A program made the position numbers and the translations under genes. The notes under the pieces were generated by a model. The model did no database searches. It was not told the DNA's origin and saw only the letters and a program-made list of their open reading frames with translations. A DNA stretch of 64,000 nt, taken from the NCBI GenBank assembly GCA_025617745.1, contig CM046861.1, forward strand, positions 14,036,516-14,100,515, in the 5' to 3' direction. Source of the stretch: Heliocidaris erythrogramma. Lineage: Eukaryota > Echinodermata > Echinoidea > Camarodonta > Echinometridae. Below are positions 54,261 through 64,000 of the stretch, piece after piece. The stretch's first letter is position 1. The number at the start of each line of letters is the position of its first letter.

Positions 54261-55689
54261 CCCTTACAAAAATTTTCTGTGGTATACCACACAACGTTAC
54301 CACAGGATATACCATAGGATATACCATAGGAAAATTCCTGTGGTATACCACAGAAAATTCCTGTGGTTTTTGGGGACATTTACCACATAGAAGTACCACA
54401 CATAAATACCACACGGGATTACCACATAGAAAATACCACAAGAAAAATACCCATGGAATTCACCTGTTGATCTTGTGGTATTTTGGGACGTATACCACAG
54501 AACCCCGGGCCCATTACCACATGTTAATACCACAAAACAATACCACAAAGCAATACCGCATGCCAGTACCACACAGCAATACATGTGGTATTTTGGGACA
54601 TATACCACACAAATCACGTCAATACCACACACCTGTACCACACAGCAGTACCACATGGCTGTACCACACAGCAATACATGTGGTATTTTGGGACATATAC
54701 CACACAAATCACGTCAATACCACATGGCTGTACCACATAGCAGTACCACATGGCTGTACCACATATCAGTACCACATAGCTGTACCACACAGCAGTACCA
54801 CATAGCAGTACCACATGGCTGTACCACATAGCAGTACCACATGGCTGTACCACATGGCTGTACCACACAGCAGTACCACATGGCTGTACCACACAGCAAT
54901 ACATGTGGTATTTTGGGACATATACCACACAAATCACGTCAATACCACATGGCTGTACCACATAGCAGTACCACATGGCTGTACCACATAGCAGTACCAC
55001 ATGGCTGTACCACATGGCTGTACCACACAGCAGTACCACATGGCTGTACCACACAGCAGTACCACATGGCTGTACCACACAGCAGTACCACATAGCTGTA
55101 CCACATAGCAATTCCTGTGGTATACCATAGGGCAATACCACAGATGTTTACCACATACCGCATAGCAGTACCGCAAACCAGTGCCACACATATGTACCAC
55201 ACAACAATACCTGAGTTCATCTTTGGACATAGGCCAATACCACAGAGAAGTACCACACAAAAACACCATACTGAATATGAGAGTACCACACAGCTACTCT
55301 CATATGGTATTACTATGTGGTACTCCCTTGTGGTATTGCTTTGCGGTACTCCTCTGTAGTATTGCTGTGTGGTACTTCTCTGTGGTATTACTGTGTGGTA
55401 CTCATCTGTGGTATTGCTGTGTGGTACTCGTCTGTGGTATTGCTGTGAGGTACTCCTGTGGTACTGCTATTTGGTATTCCCCTGTGGTATAGCTGTATGG
55501 TACTCCACTGTGGTATAGCTGTGTGGTACTCCTCTGTGGTATAGCTGTGTGGTACTCCTATGTGGTATTGCTGTGTGGAAGTCTTGTGCCGGTGTCAATA
55601 TGTGATACTCTGTGGTATCGCTCTGTCATACTACTGTGTGGGTTTTCTGTTTGGTACTGATGCATGCTACTGGTGTGCGGTTTTGCCAA

Positions 55690-56930
55690 GTACAGTGCCT
55701 GTCACAATTCTTCTTCTACCTGTTAACCTGCAAAAGCTTATCACAATAGGATCACAGTGGGATCACCGGACCATATCTATTGAATTCAGCGCTTGCAGGT
55801 TAACAGGTAGAAGAATTGTGACTTGTACAATGAGCTTATGAAGAGACCATTGTGAATTTTGAAGAGCGTCTTCCTGAGCAACTATTGCAAAGTAAATTTT
55901 ATTAGATCCTCCGGATTCGTCATTAAATTTGATACATCTAACAAAATTTATGCACCGAATGATCAGATGCAACTCAACCTACCCCCCCCCCCCCCTTGCC
56001 GGGCATGCAGCCTCTACATAATGTTTGAATAATTTTGGCTCTTTTCAGGGACACTATAGGTCTATCTACTCATAAAATAACGTAGCATCGCTTATTTGAT
56101 TTATGAAACATGCATGCAGAAAGTTGATACCCACCATAGGACAAAAACAACGAATACATGTATATGAATAGGTGGAACTACAAGCTTAACTGTCTTAAGT
56201 ACTTAAACCTTCATTCATTACTCTCACTCATCAACTGTCGAGTGATGCTCAGTACAAAAATACCCATCAAGAAAGTGAATAATATTAAATGAATTGCTAT
56301 TACTTCATAAAATACATTGCCATTGCTCACCTTTGAAATGAAGTTTATAATCCAGAAATCTTGTAGGCACATGTTCTGCCTTTCACTTGCAATCACTGGC
56401 TGTTGTAGATCATTTGAATCTCTAGCTAGCTGCGCATGCCCGAACTGCATGCATGCAAAGACCGCGTTAATGTAACGGCTGGCATATTGCCAAATATGTC
56501 TGCCATAGTGTCTGCCATAGAGTTATACACAGAACTCAACTCTATGGTGTGTACCGGTTTTCCAATACATGTGTGTGTCTGTGTGTGTGCAGTTGCTTGT
56601 GCATAGTCTATTAGATTCAGACCATTTTGCAATGAAATGTAATATGTTGGTAATCAATAGGCCTACGCGTCGCGATGGTATTGATGCTTAATAGCACTTT
56701 AATTTGGGGCCCGTAACATAAAGAGATAACTCAATCTTACGATTGATCAATCGTAAGTCTATGGCAAACCATGTACTAAAGAGTTACAATTGATTGTAAG
56801 ATTTATTGTATCTTTATAAAATTTAATGATACAGGACCCTGATATTAAACATACTAAAGTGTTCAGAATTCACTAACTGATTGAAATAATTCAATGTGTT
56901 TCGAGCTATTCATTCTGAGGCATCTTCTGA
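55690..56930. other. Non-repetitive core of the TACCACA element
   Basis: About 1.2 kb of ordinary AT-rich DNA between the two repeat fields. CACAATTCTTCTTCTACCTG (55696) and its inverted copy near 55800-55821 form a local hairpin with TTAACCTGCA in each arm. No domain was found. ATTCATTCATTA and TGTGTGTC runs are minor. Confidence 0.5.
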
Positions 56931-57279
56931 GGGTATGAAAAATTTCATAGAAAATACCACAAAGAAAAACTATACCACAAATTACCATACAGCGGTGCTG
57001 TGTTATTTATATAGTACAGTGGTATGAAAAATACCATAGGAAATACCACAAAGAAAAACTATAGCACAAAAATACCATACAGCAGTGCTGTGGTATATAT
57101 ATAGTACAGTGTAATACCACAGGGATGAAAAGGCCCACACAGATTCCTGTGGTACTGCAGATGTGATCGCCTGTGGTAGTCATGTGGTAAAAGAAATACC
57201 ACAGGAAATACTACAAAGAAAAATGTACCACAGAAATATCATACGACTACTATACCACAGCACTGCTGTATGGTATCTC

Positions 57280-57884
57280 TTACAGCCTTGTCACACTGTA
57301 CAACAGTGTTGTACTGTTGTACAGTGTGACAAGGCTGTAAGAGATACCATACAGATTCCTGTGGTGCTGCAGAGGAGTAGCCTGTGGTACATACTTGGAC
57401 CTAAAAATACCACAGGGATGAAAAGGCCCACACAGATTCCTGTGGTATACTGCAGATGTGATCGCCTGTGGTAGCCATGTGGTAAAAGAAATACCACAGG
57501 AAATACTACAAAGAAAAATGTACCACAGAAATATCATACGACAGTGCTGTGTTATTTATGATTTATGTGGTATCTTTTACAGCCGTGTACACTGTACCAC
57601 ATAAATAACACAGCACGTACTGTTGTATGATATTTCTGTGGTACATTTTTCTTTGTAGTATTTCCTGTGGTATTTCTTTTACCACATGGCTACCACAGGC
57701 GATCACATCTGCAGTATACCACAGGAATCTGTGTGGGCCTTTTCATCCCTGTGGTATTTTTAGGTCCAAGTATGTACCACAGGCTACTCCTCTGCAGCAC
57801 CACAGGAATCTGTATGGTATCTCTTACAGCCTTGTCACACTGTACAACAGTACAGCACTGTTGTATGATATTTCTGTGGTAAAT
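57280..57884. repeat. Near-perfect 258-bp inverted repeat inside the TACCACA element
   Basis: 57280-57537 read on the minus strand and 57627-57884 read on the plus strand encode the same nonsense peptide for over 70 residues, so the DNA arms are practically identical. The spacer is about 90 bp and itself contains ACATAAAT / ATTTATGT inversions. A second palindrome centred near 57310 (CAGCCTTGTCACACTGTACA) lies in the left arm. Confidence 0.85.
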
Positions 57885-58391
57885 TTTCTTTGTAGTATTT
57901 CCTGTGGGTAAATGGGTACCACATGGGTACCACAGGCGACACATACCACAGGAATCTGTGTGGGCCTTTTCATCCCTGTGGTATTTTTAGTTCCAAGTAT
58001 GTACCACAGGCTATACTCCTCTGCAGTACCACATGAATCTGTGTGGGCCTTTTCATCCCTGTGGTATTTTTAGTTCCAAGTATGTACCACAGGCTATACT
58101 CCTCTGCAGTACCACATGAATCTGTGTGGGCCTTTTCATCCCTGTGGTATTTTCTGTGGTATTACACTGTACTATATAAATACCACAGCACTGCTGTATG
58201 GTATTTTTGTGGCATAGTTTTTCTTTGTGGTATTTCTTATGGTATTTTTCATACCACATGGGTACCACAGGCTACACCTCTGCAGTACCACATGCTTATG
58301 TGTGGTACCTCTTCATCCCTGTGGTATTTTCTGTGGTATTATAAAGTACCATAGAAATACCACAGGAATACCACAGGATATTTTGTAAGGG

Positions 58392-58906
58392 TGGGCAGCA
58401 TTTCGCAGACCGAACGGCATTCGGACAAACTCGAACAGCCCAAAAGGGGTGGTGATGGCAGTCTTGTTAATGTCATCTGGGTGGACTGGGATGTGGTGGT
58501 ACGCCCGAACCAGATCGATCTTGCTGAAAACATGCCTGCCTTCAAGTCTGGAAGTGAAGTCATGTAGGTGTGGAATGGGGTAGCAATCTGGCACAGTCCT
58601 TGCATTCAGCGCCCTATAATCACCACAGGGCCTCCAGTCACCTGGCGTCTTCTTCGGTACCATGTGAAGAGGGGAAGACCAATTGCTGCTGGATTGCCGA
58701 ATGATTCCTAAGTCCAACATGTGATCAAATTCCCGCTTGGAAATGTTGAAACATTCCTCAGCAAGACGACGAGGGCGGGCTGCGACTGGTGGACCTCGCG
58801 TGGCGATGTAATGTGTGACAGAATGCTTCACAGCTGTGTGATTGTAATCTGGACGCGTTATCTCAGGGAATTGTTGGAGAAGAGCATCGTAATGGTGAAC
58901 TGCCAT
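58392..58906 (-). pseudogene. N-terminal reverse transcriptase region of the gypsy-type fossil
   Basis: Minus strand: [60 protein letters not shown] and [17 protein letters not shown], the classic fingers and palm motifs of Ty3/gypsy RT. The TACCACA element starts immediately after the last motif. Confidence 0.9.
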
Positions 58907-59997
58907 TCAAACGCGAAATCACCGGACTGATGGAGGGTGAGTCCGAACTGATGCAAATTCCATGGACACTCAAACCCGTTGTAGCATCGTAGAGCTTGTG
59001 ATGCTTGACGTCAACGAGCAGATTAAAGTGCTCTAGAAAATCTGCACCAATGATGGTCTTTCTGATGTTGGCAATGATAAAAACCCACCGAAATGTCCGA
59101 CGTAAACCCAAGTCCAGGGTGATTGAACGCTCTCCATAGGTGGTAATGGGTGAATCATGCACCGCTTGCAAGTCACTGAAGCACTGGAAGCACGGTGCTT
59201 ATCGGAGGTATGACACTAACCTCAGCACCTTTGTCAATGAGAAAACGTGTGCCAGAAAGTTTGTCAGTGATGTAGAATAGGCGACTACTGGTTGTCCGCC
59301 GGCTGTACTTGTCGCCGCTAGTTGCCGGCTGGCGGGTTTCCCGACGAGGAAGGGTGGTGTTTCTGCCAGGAACAAGGAGGAGCACACTTCTTAGCACTAT
59401 CGCCAAAAGACCAGTGATACCAACATTCACTGTCAGGATGTCGCTGTCGGCTTGCGCTACTGCTGGACTTGCGGGAACGCGATGAACTGCGACTTGGGTC
59501 GTAAGCTGGGCGACTTGGGCAGTGAGGCGCTGCATACCATCGGGGAGGCCTGCCATACACACCTGTGGGGCCCGCGGCTGTGTGTGAGATGACTGCAGGG
59601 GCTGTGTATCCGCGCTGGCGACGGAGGGCGGTGATCCTGCCTCCAAAAATGCGGTCGACCAGGGCTGCCACATTATTGATGTTCATCGTCTCGCTGGTGG
59701 AGGCAAGGATGAGTTGGCCGTTCACAGGGAGCCGCTGAATGAACAGGTGCTTGAGAACGCTTGACTCCAGCTTCCTGTCGCCGAGATGTTGCTGCATCCT
59801 GCGGAGGAGCTGCGATGGTGTGCGGTCACCCAATTCCTCACTGATGAGCAACTTGTTGAGCTGCTTCTGCTCAGAAACCGACAGTCGGCGGATGAGCTCA
59901 GCCTTGAGCTTGGTATATGGCTGGTCCTCAGGGGGCGGGGTTGACAATGAGGTCCCTGACCTCCATCGCCACATCAGGCTGGAGCGAAGAAATGACA
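58907..59997 (-). pseudogene. Protease and C-terminal gag region of the gypsy-type fossil
   Basis: The retropepsin-like part is marked by FYITDKLSGTRFLIDKGAEV (near 59220-59280) and TIIGADFLEHFNLLVDVK (near 59000-59060). The gag part is marked by RRLSVSEQKQLNKLLISEEL and RRMQQHLGDRKLESSVLKHL (59740-59900). Confidence 0.8.
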
Positions 59998-59999
59998 TA

Positions 60000-61100
60000 G
60001 GGTAAACCGGGGGAATATGGAGCCTCGGGGTAATATGGAGCCATGCACAGAAATCTGTCTGTAGAAAAGTGTTATAGCCCCCTCTGTGGTTTAAATGCCT
60101 GTTATGTGACCTGTTGCACCCACTGCCACTCTGTAAACACGAAGTTAGCTGGTAGGTCTCGGATATCCACAACAAAATCCAACATATTGGAGAAAGGTAA
60201 GCGATTTTCTAGCCATTTTTTGGCTCCTTTTAAGACCGAAAATGTAAAGATTGCTGTTGTATAAAACCTACTTTGCGTAATCATTATTTTGATTGTATCA
60301 TAATAAGTGCATAATGTGGGTTGTATACTGGTGCTGAGTGCATGTGTATTGATGATTGAGTGAATGGCCTGTACAATCCATTTACATAGCCACAATATCT
60401 TTGGGGTAATATGGAGCCCCTTGTAAAAATGCAGCATTCATGCACTGTTGACTGTTGATGGCTAGTGCAGTATTGTTCTGTTGTGTAGTTATAATCATTA
60501 CATGATGTATAATTTATAGTTTGTAGAGAACTTTCACTTATTAAAAAAATTAATTGTTATTTGTATACCAATTACGAGCGTAATCAAATTTCAGTATAGA
60601 TTGTTTTATGGGCTCCATATTACGCCGTTCATTGGGGTAATATGGATCCCGTGACACTTTTGTTTATTTTGTCTTTTATTTATACAAGGAAATTCAGCAT
60701 TCATGCACTGTTGACTGTTGATGGCTAGTGCAGTATTGTTCTGTTGTGTAGTTATAATCATTACATGATGTGTAATTTATAGTTTGTAGAGAACTTTCAC
60801 TTATTAAAAAAATTAATTGTTATTTGTATACCAATTACGAGCGTAATCAAATTTCAGTATAGATTGTTTTATGGGCTCCATATTACGCCGTTCATTGGGG
60901 TAATATGGATCCCGTGACACTTTTGTTTATTTTGTCTTTTATTTATACAAGGAAATTAGTTTTTTTTTCTAACTTTAGTGATTTTATGTAGGCAATAAAT
61001 AGTTCTTCCACTAGTAAAAGAGAGAAGTGAAAAGAATGTTTGTTACATGTTCAAAACTATCATTTTGTGCTTAAGGGCTCCATATTCCCCCAGTTTACCC
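60000..61100. mobile_element. 1.1-kb TA-flanked MITE in the gag region (mariner-type ends)
   Basis: The left end is GGGTAAACCGGGGGAATATG and the right end, inverted, GGGTAAACTGGGGGAATATG, followed by GAGCC on both. TA lies directly outside both ends (59998-59999, 61101-61102). TA duplication suits Tc1/mariner-pogo relatives. The phrase GGGGTAATATGGA recurs at least four times inside, in both orientations. No transposase is seen. Confidence 0.85.
60432..60957. repeat. 263-bp tandem duplication inside the TA-flanked MITE
   Basis: 60432-60694 and 60695-60957 both run from CAGCATTCATGCACTGTTGA to ATTTATACAAGGAAAT and differ at only one or two sites (for example GATGTATAAT against GATGTGTAAT), so the duplication is recent. 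Confidence 0.9.
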
Positions 61101-61275
61101 TACGAGAACCTAGTCTTCTCCCTATGGATCCTCTTGGTGTTGAAGATGGCCTCCACCTGGGCAAACCATATCGCCGGGTCGCTGGCCCAGAACGGTTGCA
61201 AGTTCAGGAGCCCACGGACCGCTGCTCCGGCATCGGCGACAGGGCCCGTGGCAGTGATAGCGGCGTCCGCCGACG
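61101..61275 (-). pseudogene. N-terminal gag region of the gypsy-type fossil
   Basis: Minus strand reads LLNLQPFWASDPAIWFAQVE then AIFNTKRIHREKT, the conserved P-F-W-x-x-D-P-x-x-W-F-x-x-V/E-x-x-F start of gypsy gag in animals. The region is bounded by the two insertions at 60000-61100 and 61276-63230. Confidence 0.8.
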
Positions 61276-63230
61276 TAGACCGAAAATTCTGTCTCTCGTT
61301 CGTTAGCTCTTCACTTATAAGAGACAGAAACGGCCGTATCCACTCTGCTGTGCAAACCGAATACACATTGACTTACACACTATAACAGTTTGAATACGGA
61401 TGGAAGATTTTCAAACGGAGAAAACCTTGGACCCTGAATTACCTGAAAAAGGAGCAAAAAGGAATAAAACAGTCAAATTGGTAAGTTGAACATGTTCGTT
61501 TAAGTATAGGGCCTAGGCCTTATTAATTTATACAAATATTTTTAAAAATCGTAATATTCACATTTTAACAACGACATGCCTACTGTTCCTCGGCGGTCAG
61601 TGAGTTTGCACACGCGAGTGTATGGAGCGTTTCTGTCTCTAAGTGAAGAGCCGACCCTATCCAAATAAGAGGCTATAACCCAGGTTATTTTTCAATGAGT
61701 GAAAATAATCTATTTTCCCCCTATTTTCTTTCTATTTCTTGAAAACATGGCTATTTTTTTTACTATTTGTCCTGATAAAATAGGGGGGAAATAGAATATT
61801 TTCACTCATTGAAAAATAACCTGGGTTATAGCCTCTTATTTGGATAGGGTCGGCTCTATTTTTTTCTTGAAAGCTATTTTCCCCCTATTTCCTACAAACA
61901 AGTAAAACCCTTGGACTATTTTTCTGCTATTTTTTACACACTCGTAAATCAGAAGACTATTTTCCTTCTATTTTTTTCAACTTGTTCTTTTCGCCATATT
62001 CGAAGCTGAAGAAGATATAAAAATAGAGAAAAAAAAAAAGAAAATTAGTGAAAAAATGAATTTTCACGCAATTTGTGTAGTCTCGGAAACTATACCAAAT
62101 TCAAGTTTGGGAAATTTTGAATTTAATCATCCTCCTGTGAAAATGATAGAATAAGTTATTTTAATGACCTATCTGTTTATTTCTTACTGAATCAACCTGT
62201 CTAACCTCACACTAGAATAATATCCATTTTTTAAAAACATTAACGGGATAGCAAAGTCTGAAGCTGGACTAATTCATACATGAGCCAATCAGGTTGCAGG
62301 GCTGAATATTTCAAATTCATTTGGAGGCTGTGTAGAGATAGTGTACATGCTGTTGACAGCTATGGATATTTTACTCTAAATTTCTTACAAGTTAGTGTAA
62401 GTGTGCAGACATCACGTTCTTTCATGTTCTCTATTCATCTTCCTTTAGTGTGAAGCGTGTGAAAGTGAAAAGAATGTGTGAAAATGAGGCATTTCTTAAT
62501 ATGCAAAATGAGAGCATAATTTATGGTTGCAGTCCCATGTACTAGTGCTTGTGTGTGGTACGTATTCTGGACCACATGTGCATAGCCTACAACCTAGCTC
62601 CCATCATTCTTTGAAAATAGCATTCAAATCTTATTCAAAGCCAATTTATCTTTTGGGAAAAGTATTTTAATTTGTTTCTTCTCAGGTGTTTATTAAATGT
62701 ATTTTTAAAAAAAATATGTAAATTAGTGACAGAACATATACATGTATGATAAAAATAGTCAAAAAATATATTTTAAGAAATATGTCATTTTTCTTGGTCT
62801 ATTTTTCAACTATTTTTCATCTCTATTTTTTGTCTATTTTTATGTATTTTTATCCTTATGTTAATTTGTTAAAAATATATGTTTTTGCTATTTTTCACCG
62901 ATTTTTAGTATATTTCTGGACTATTTTGTCCCTATTGTGGACGAGAGAATAATTTTTCTTGGTCTATTTTTCGTCTATTTTTCAACTATTTTTCATCTCT
63001 ATTTTTTGTCTATTTTTTGTTGCAAAACATATATTAGGGTAAAAATATATTTTAAACCTATTTTTATCACTATTTCCATCATATTCCTGAAATATTTTCT
63101 CACTATTTTTTAAAGCAAAGAAATAGTAAGAAAATATATTTTCTGGGTCTATTTTCTTTCTATTTTCCATCTAATTTTAAACTATTTTATTTCGACTGGT
63201 TAACGAACGACAGACAGAATTTTCGGTCTA
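61276..63230. mobile_element. 1,955-bp element with perfect 9-bp target duplication (Mutator-like size)
   Basis: CCGCCGACG stands on both sides (61267-61275, 63231-63239). The ends are TAGACCGAAAATTCTGTCT on the left and its complement on the right, with similarity continuing through TCGTTCGTTA for about 30 bp. Nine-base duplications are typical of Mutator-like elements. The interior has no transposase: it holds a second inverted pair (CTCTTCACTTATAAGAGACA near 61307 against its complement near 61622-61650), the hairpin at 61647-61857, and a CTATTTTT-rich simple-sequence field at 62760-63190. Confidence 0.8.
61647..61857. repeat. Long hairpin, ~75-bp arms
   Basis: AGAGCCGACCCTATCCAAAT at 61647 and its inverse at about 61838-61857 begin a near-perfect stem that continues through AAGAGGCTATAACCCAGGTT and CAATGAGTGAAAAT. 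The loop is about 55 bases of TTTCTATTTC-type sequence. Confidence 0.85.
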
Positions 63231-63239
63231 CCGCCGACG

Positions 63240-63313
63240 CAGACTCCCCTTCCTTTGTGTCCGTCTGATCTTGATTGCTCATGATTGAAGGTGCGCGAAA
63301 ATCGGGTCACCAA
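63240..63313 (-). other. Leader and gag start region of the gypsy-type fossil
   Basis: On the minus strand TTGGTGACCCGATTTTCG directly follows the 5' LTR, the expected place and style of a tRNA primer-binding site (TGGTGACC is common in animal LTR elements). A Met codon follows within 30 bases. Confidence 0.7.
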
Positions 63314-64000
63314 TGTAGAAATACTGAGGTTTCAAGTTAAATGTTAAAGTCAGTTTTCTACTCACCTAGTAGAAGGTACAAAGGAGAATTCAGGGACAAA
63401 GGGAAGATGTTGAGATGATCTTGGCCGGAGAATCCGGGCGATTAGTCTCGAGAGAGGCGGGCGACTCTTTATTAACTAACCGCGAAGGTTAGGTCCAGTT
63501 ATTGCACAAATCCCGGTATAAAAATCACAACAATAAACGATGCATGAAATCATTCAGCGAAATGATAATCCAAAGTGAATTAAAATCCAAGAATAGTAAA
63601 TCCAAGGGAAAGAGTAAAAAGTTCCCGTTGATGGCGAGGAAGACTTACTCCTAACACGTGACGACATACGAAACTTTCGCGACGGTGTCCAAGAAGCAAG
63701 TGAAGTAATAATGAATTATGTCGTGGACGCATCCACATCCAAAAATAATGTTCATTGGTTGAGCTAGCTAATTAATGACGTAAAAATTTGATGAACTCTG
63801 ATTGGTTTGATAAAGAAGATGAGCTCTGATTGGGGCCTTGAAAAGTTCAGGGAACTGAAGAAGCAACATGTGAGATGCATGTGGTACGCTAAAAATAAAC
63901 CTGTCACGATGTTATACATTGAAGCGCGAGGAATGTCAAAATATAAGGTAAAGAATATCTGTTCGCGCGTAAACAAAGGAACTCGAATAGATAAAATAAA
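63314..64000 (-). repeat. 5' LTR of the gypsy-type fossil, cut by the window end
   Basis: It aligns with 51134 to about 51833 throughout: CTCACCTAGTAGAAGGT, GCGATTAGTCTCG-like, CGACTCTTTATTAACTAACC and CCAAGGGAAAGAGTAAAAAG. Small indels separate the two copies. About 115 further bases are expected beyond the window. Confidence 0.9.

Larger units (their letters stand above)
54261..58391. mobile_element. 4.1-kb foldback element built of TACCACA / TGTGGTA tandem units, family unknown
   Basis: It interrupts the reverse transcriptase region of the gypsy fossil. The ends are CCCTTACAAAAATTTTCTG and, inverted, CCCTTACAAAATATCCTG, followed on both sides by CTGTGGTATACCACAG-like palindromes. The dinucleotide TG appears on both sides (54259-54260, 58392-58393). 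From 54280 to 55290 the plus strand carries 13-base units of the form TACCACAYRGCWG. A higher-order phrase (ACATGTGGTATTTTGGGACA then ATCACGTCAATACCACA) recurs near 54583, 54675 and 54901. From 55300 to 55650 the units are inverted. 55690-56930 is non-repeated, and 56940-58390 holds further inverted pairs. Long open frames on both strands (CGTAMWYC-like) are translation of the satellite, not genes. Confidence 0.8.
51134..64000 (-). mobile_element. Ty3/gypsy-type LTR retroelement, fossil, split by three insertions
   Basis: It reads on the minus strand from a 5' LTR (from 63314, running off the window) to a 3' LTR (51134-51949). Parts in transcription order: primer-binding region near 63296-63312, gag, protease, reverse transcriptase, RNase H, integrase, and a purine-rich tract just before the 3' LTR. 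The gag-protease-RT-RNaseH-integrase order is that of Ty3/gypsy. Removing the insertions at 54261-58391, 60000-61100 and 61276-63230 leaves about 5.7 kb, a normal element size. It is broken: roughly five or more coding breaks besides the three insertions. By eye the LTRs differ at a few sites per hundred bases plus indels, so it is moderately old. The clade is not assigned. Confidence 0.9.

Noticed and set aside
54297-55492. Long open frames on both strands with Cys/Trp/Tyr-rich repeats
   Set aside because: They are translations of the TACCACA/TGTGGTA array. The same low-complexity peptide appears in several frames and both directions, with no start context or domain.
1-64000. CRISPR array, bacterial operon, riboswitch or prokaryotic signals
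   Set aside because: Split genes with GT/AG introns, SINEs and LINEs show a eukaryotic genome. The tandem arrays lack the regular repeat-unique spacer alternation.

Overview
This is 64 kb of eukaryotic, AT-rich, very repeat-dense DNA from a metazoan. One spliced host gene, tRNA-derived SINEs, CR1/L2-like LINEs, a DIRS-type element, a Ty3/gypsy-type element, a Crypton remnant and many palindromic MITEs suggest a marine invertebrate, most likely an echinoderm. That assignment is inference from element content and protein style; no rRNA or mitochondrial marker is present to prove it. The only host gene I can assemble fully is a 540-residue, four-exon SLC16 (monocarboxylate-transporter-like) gene on the + strand. 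Its exons are 18338-18566, 34948-35088, 35546-36652 and 40201-40346; all splices are phase 1 with GT/AG borders, and the product has 12 predicted membrane segments. A single S1 serine-protease exon (8877-9048, minus strand) is a second host-type coding trace. Layout. 1-18 kb: intergenic DNA filled with small inverted-repeat elements (1551-1663, 2154-2478, 6244-6475, 9892-10670, 13682-15215), SINEs, a LINE tail, tandem duplications and a promoter-like block at 3953-5122. 18.3-40.3 kb: the SLC16 gene. Its 16.4 kb first intron holds a DIRS-like fossil (18925-24609) that itself carries a nested inverted-repeat transposon, a foldback element (24664-24930), and a 4,400-bp TTAA-flanked DNA transposon (27971-32370). 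The transposon encodes a THAP zinc finger at one end and, on the opposite strand from the other end, exons of a P2X7-type cysteine/zinc 'ballast' domain. The third intron holds an L2-like LINE fragment. 40.3-51 kb: two more LINE 3' fragments, repeat copies, GAT-rich and GC-rich arrays, and a decayed Crypton-type tyrosine recombinase (DUF3504-like) at 50100-50960. 51.1-64 kb: a Ty3/gypsy-type LTR fossil on the minus strand (gag, protease, RT, RNase H, integrase; LTRs at 51134-51949 and from 63314 off the window end). It is split by three later insertions: a 4.1 kb foldback satellite-like element built of TACCACA/TGTGGTA units (54261-58391), a TA-flanked MITE (60000-61100), and an element flanked by a perfect 9-bp duplication (61276-63230). 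The most interesting object is the TTAA transposon at 27971-32370: it links a THAP domain, a P2X7 ballast domain and paired CRE palindromes in one mobile unit inside an intron. The second is the foldback TACCACA element, which I could not assign to a family. Also striking are about 30 poly(G)/poly(C) runs of 10-25 bases across the window. Coordinates of host exons are read to the base; ends of old repeats are by eye and may be off by tens of bases.
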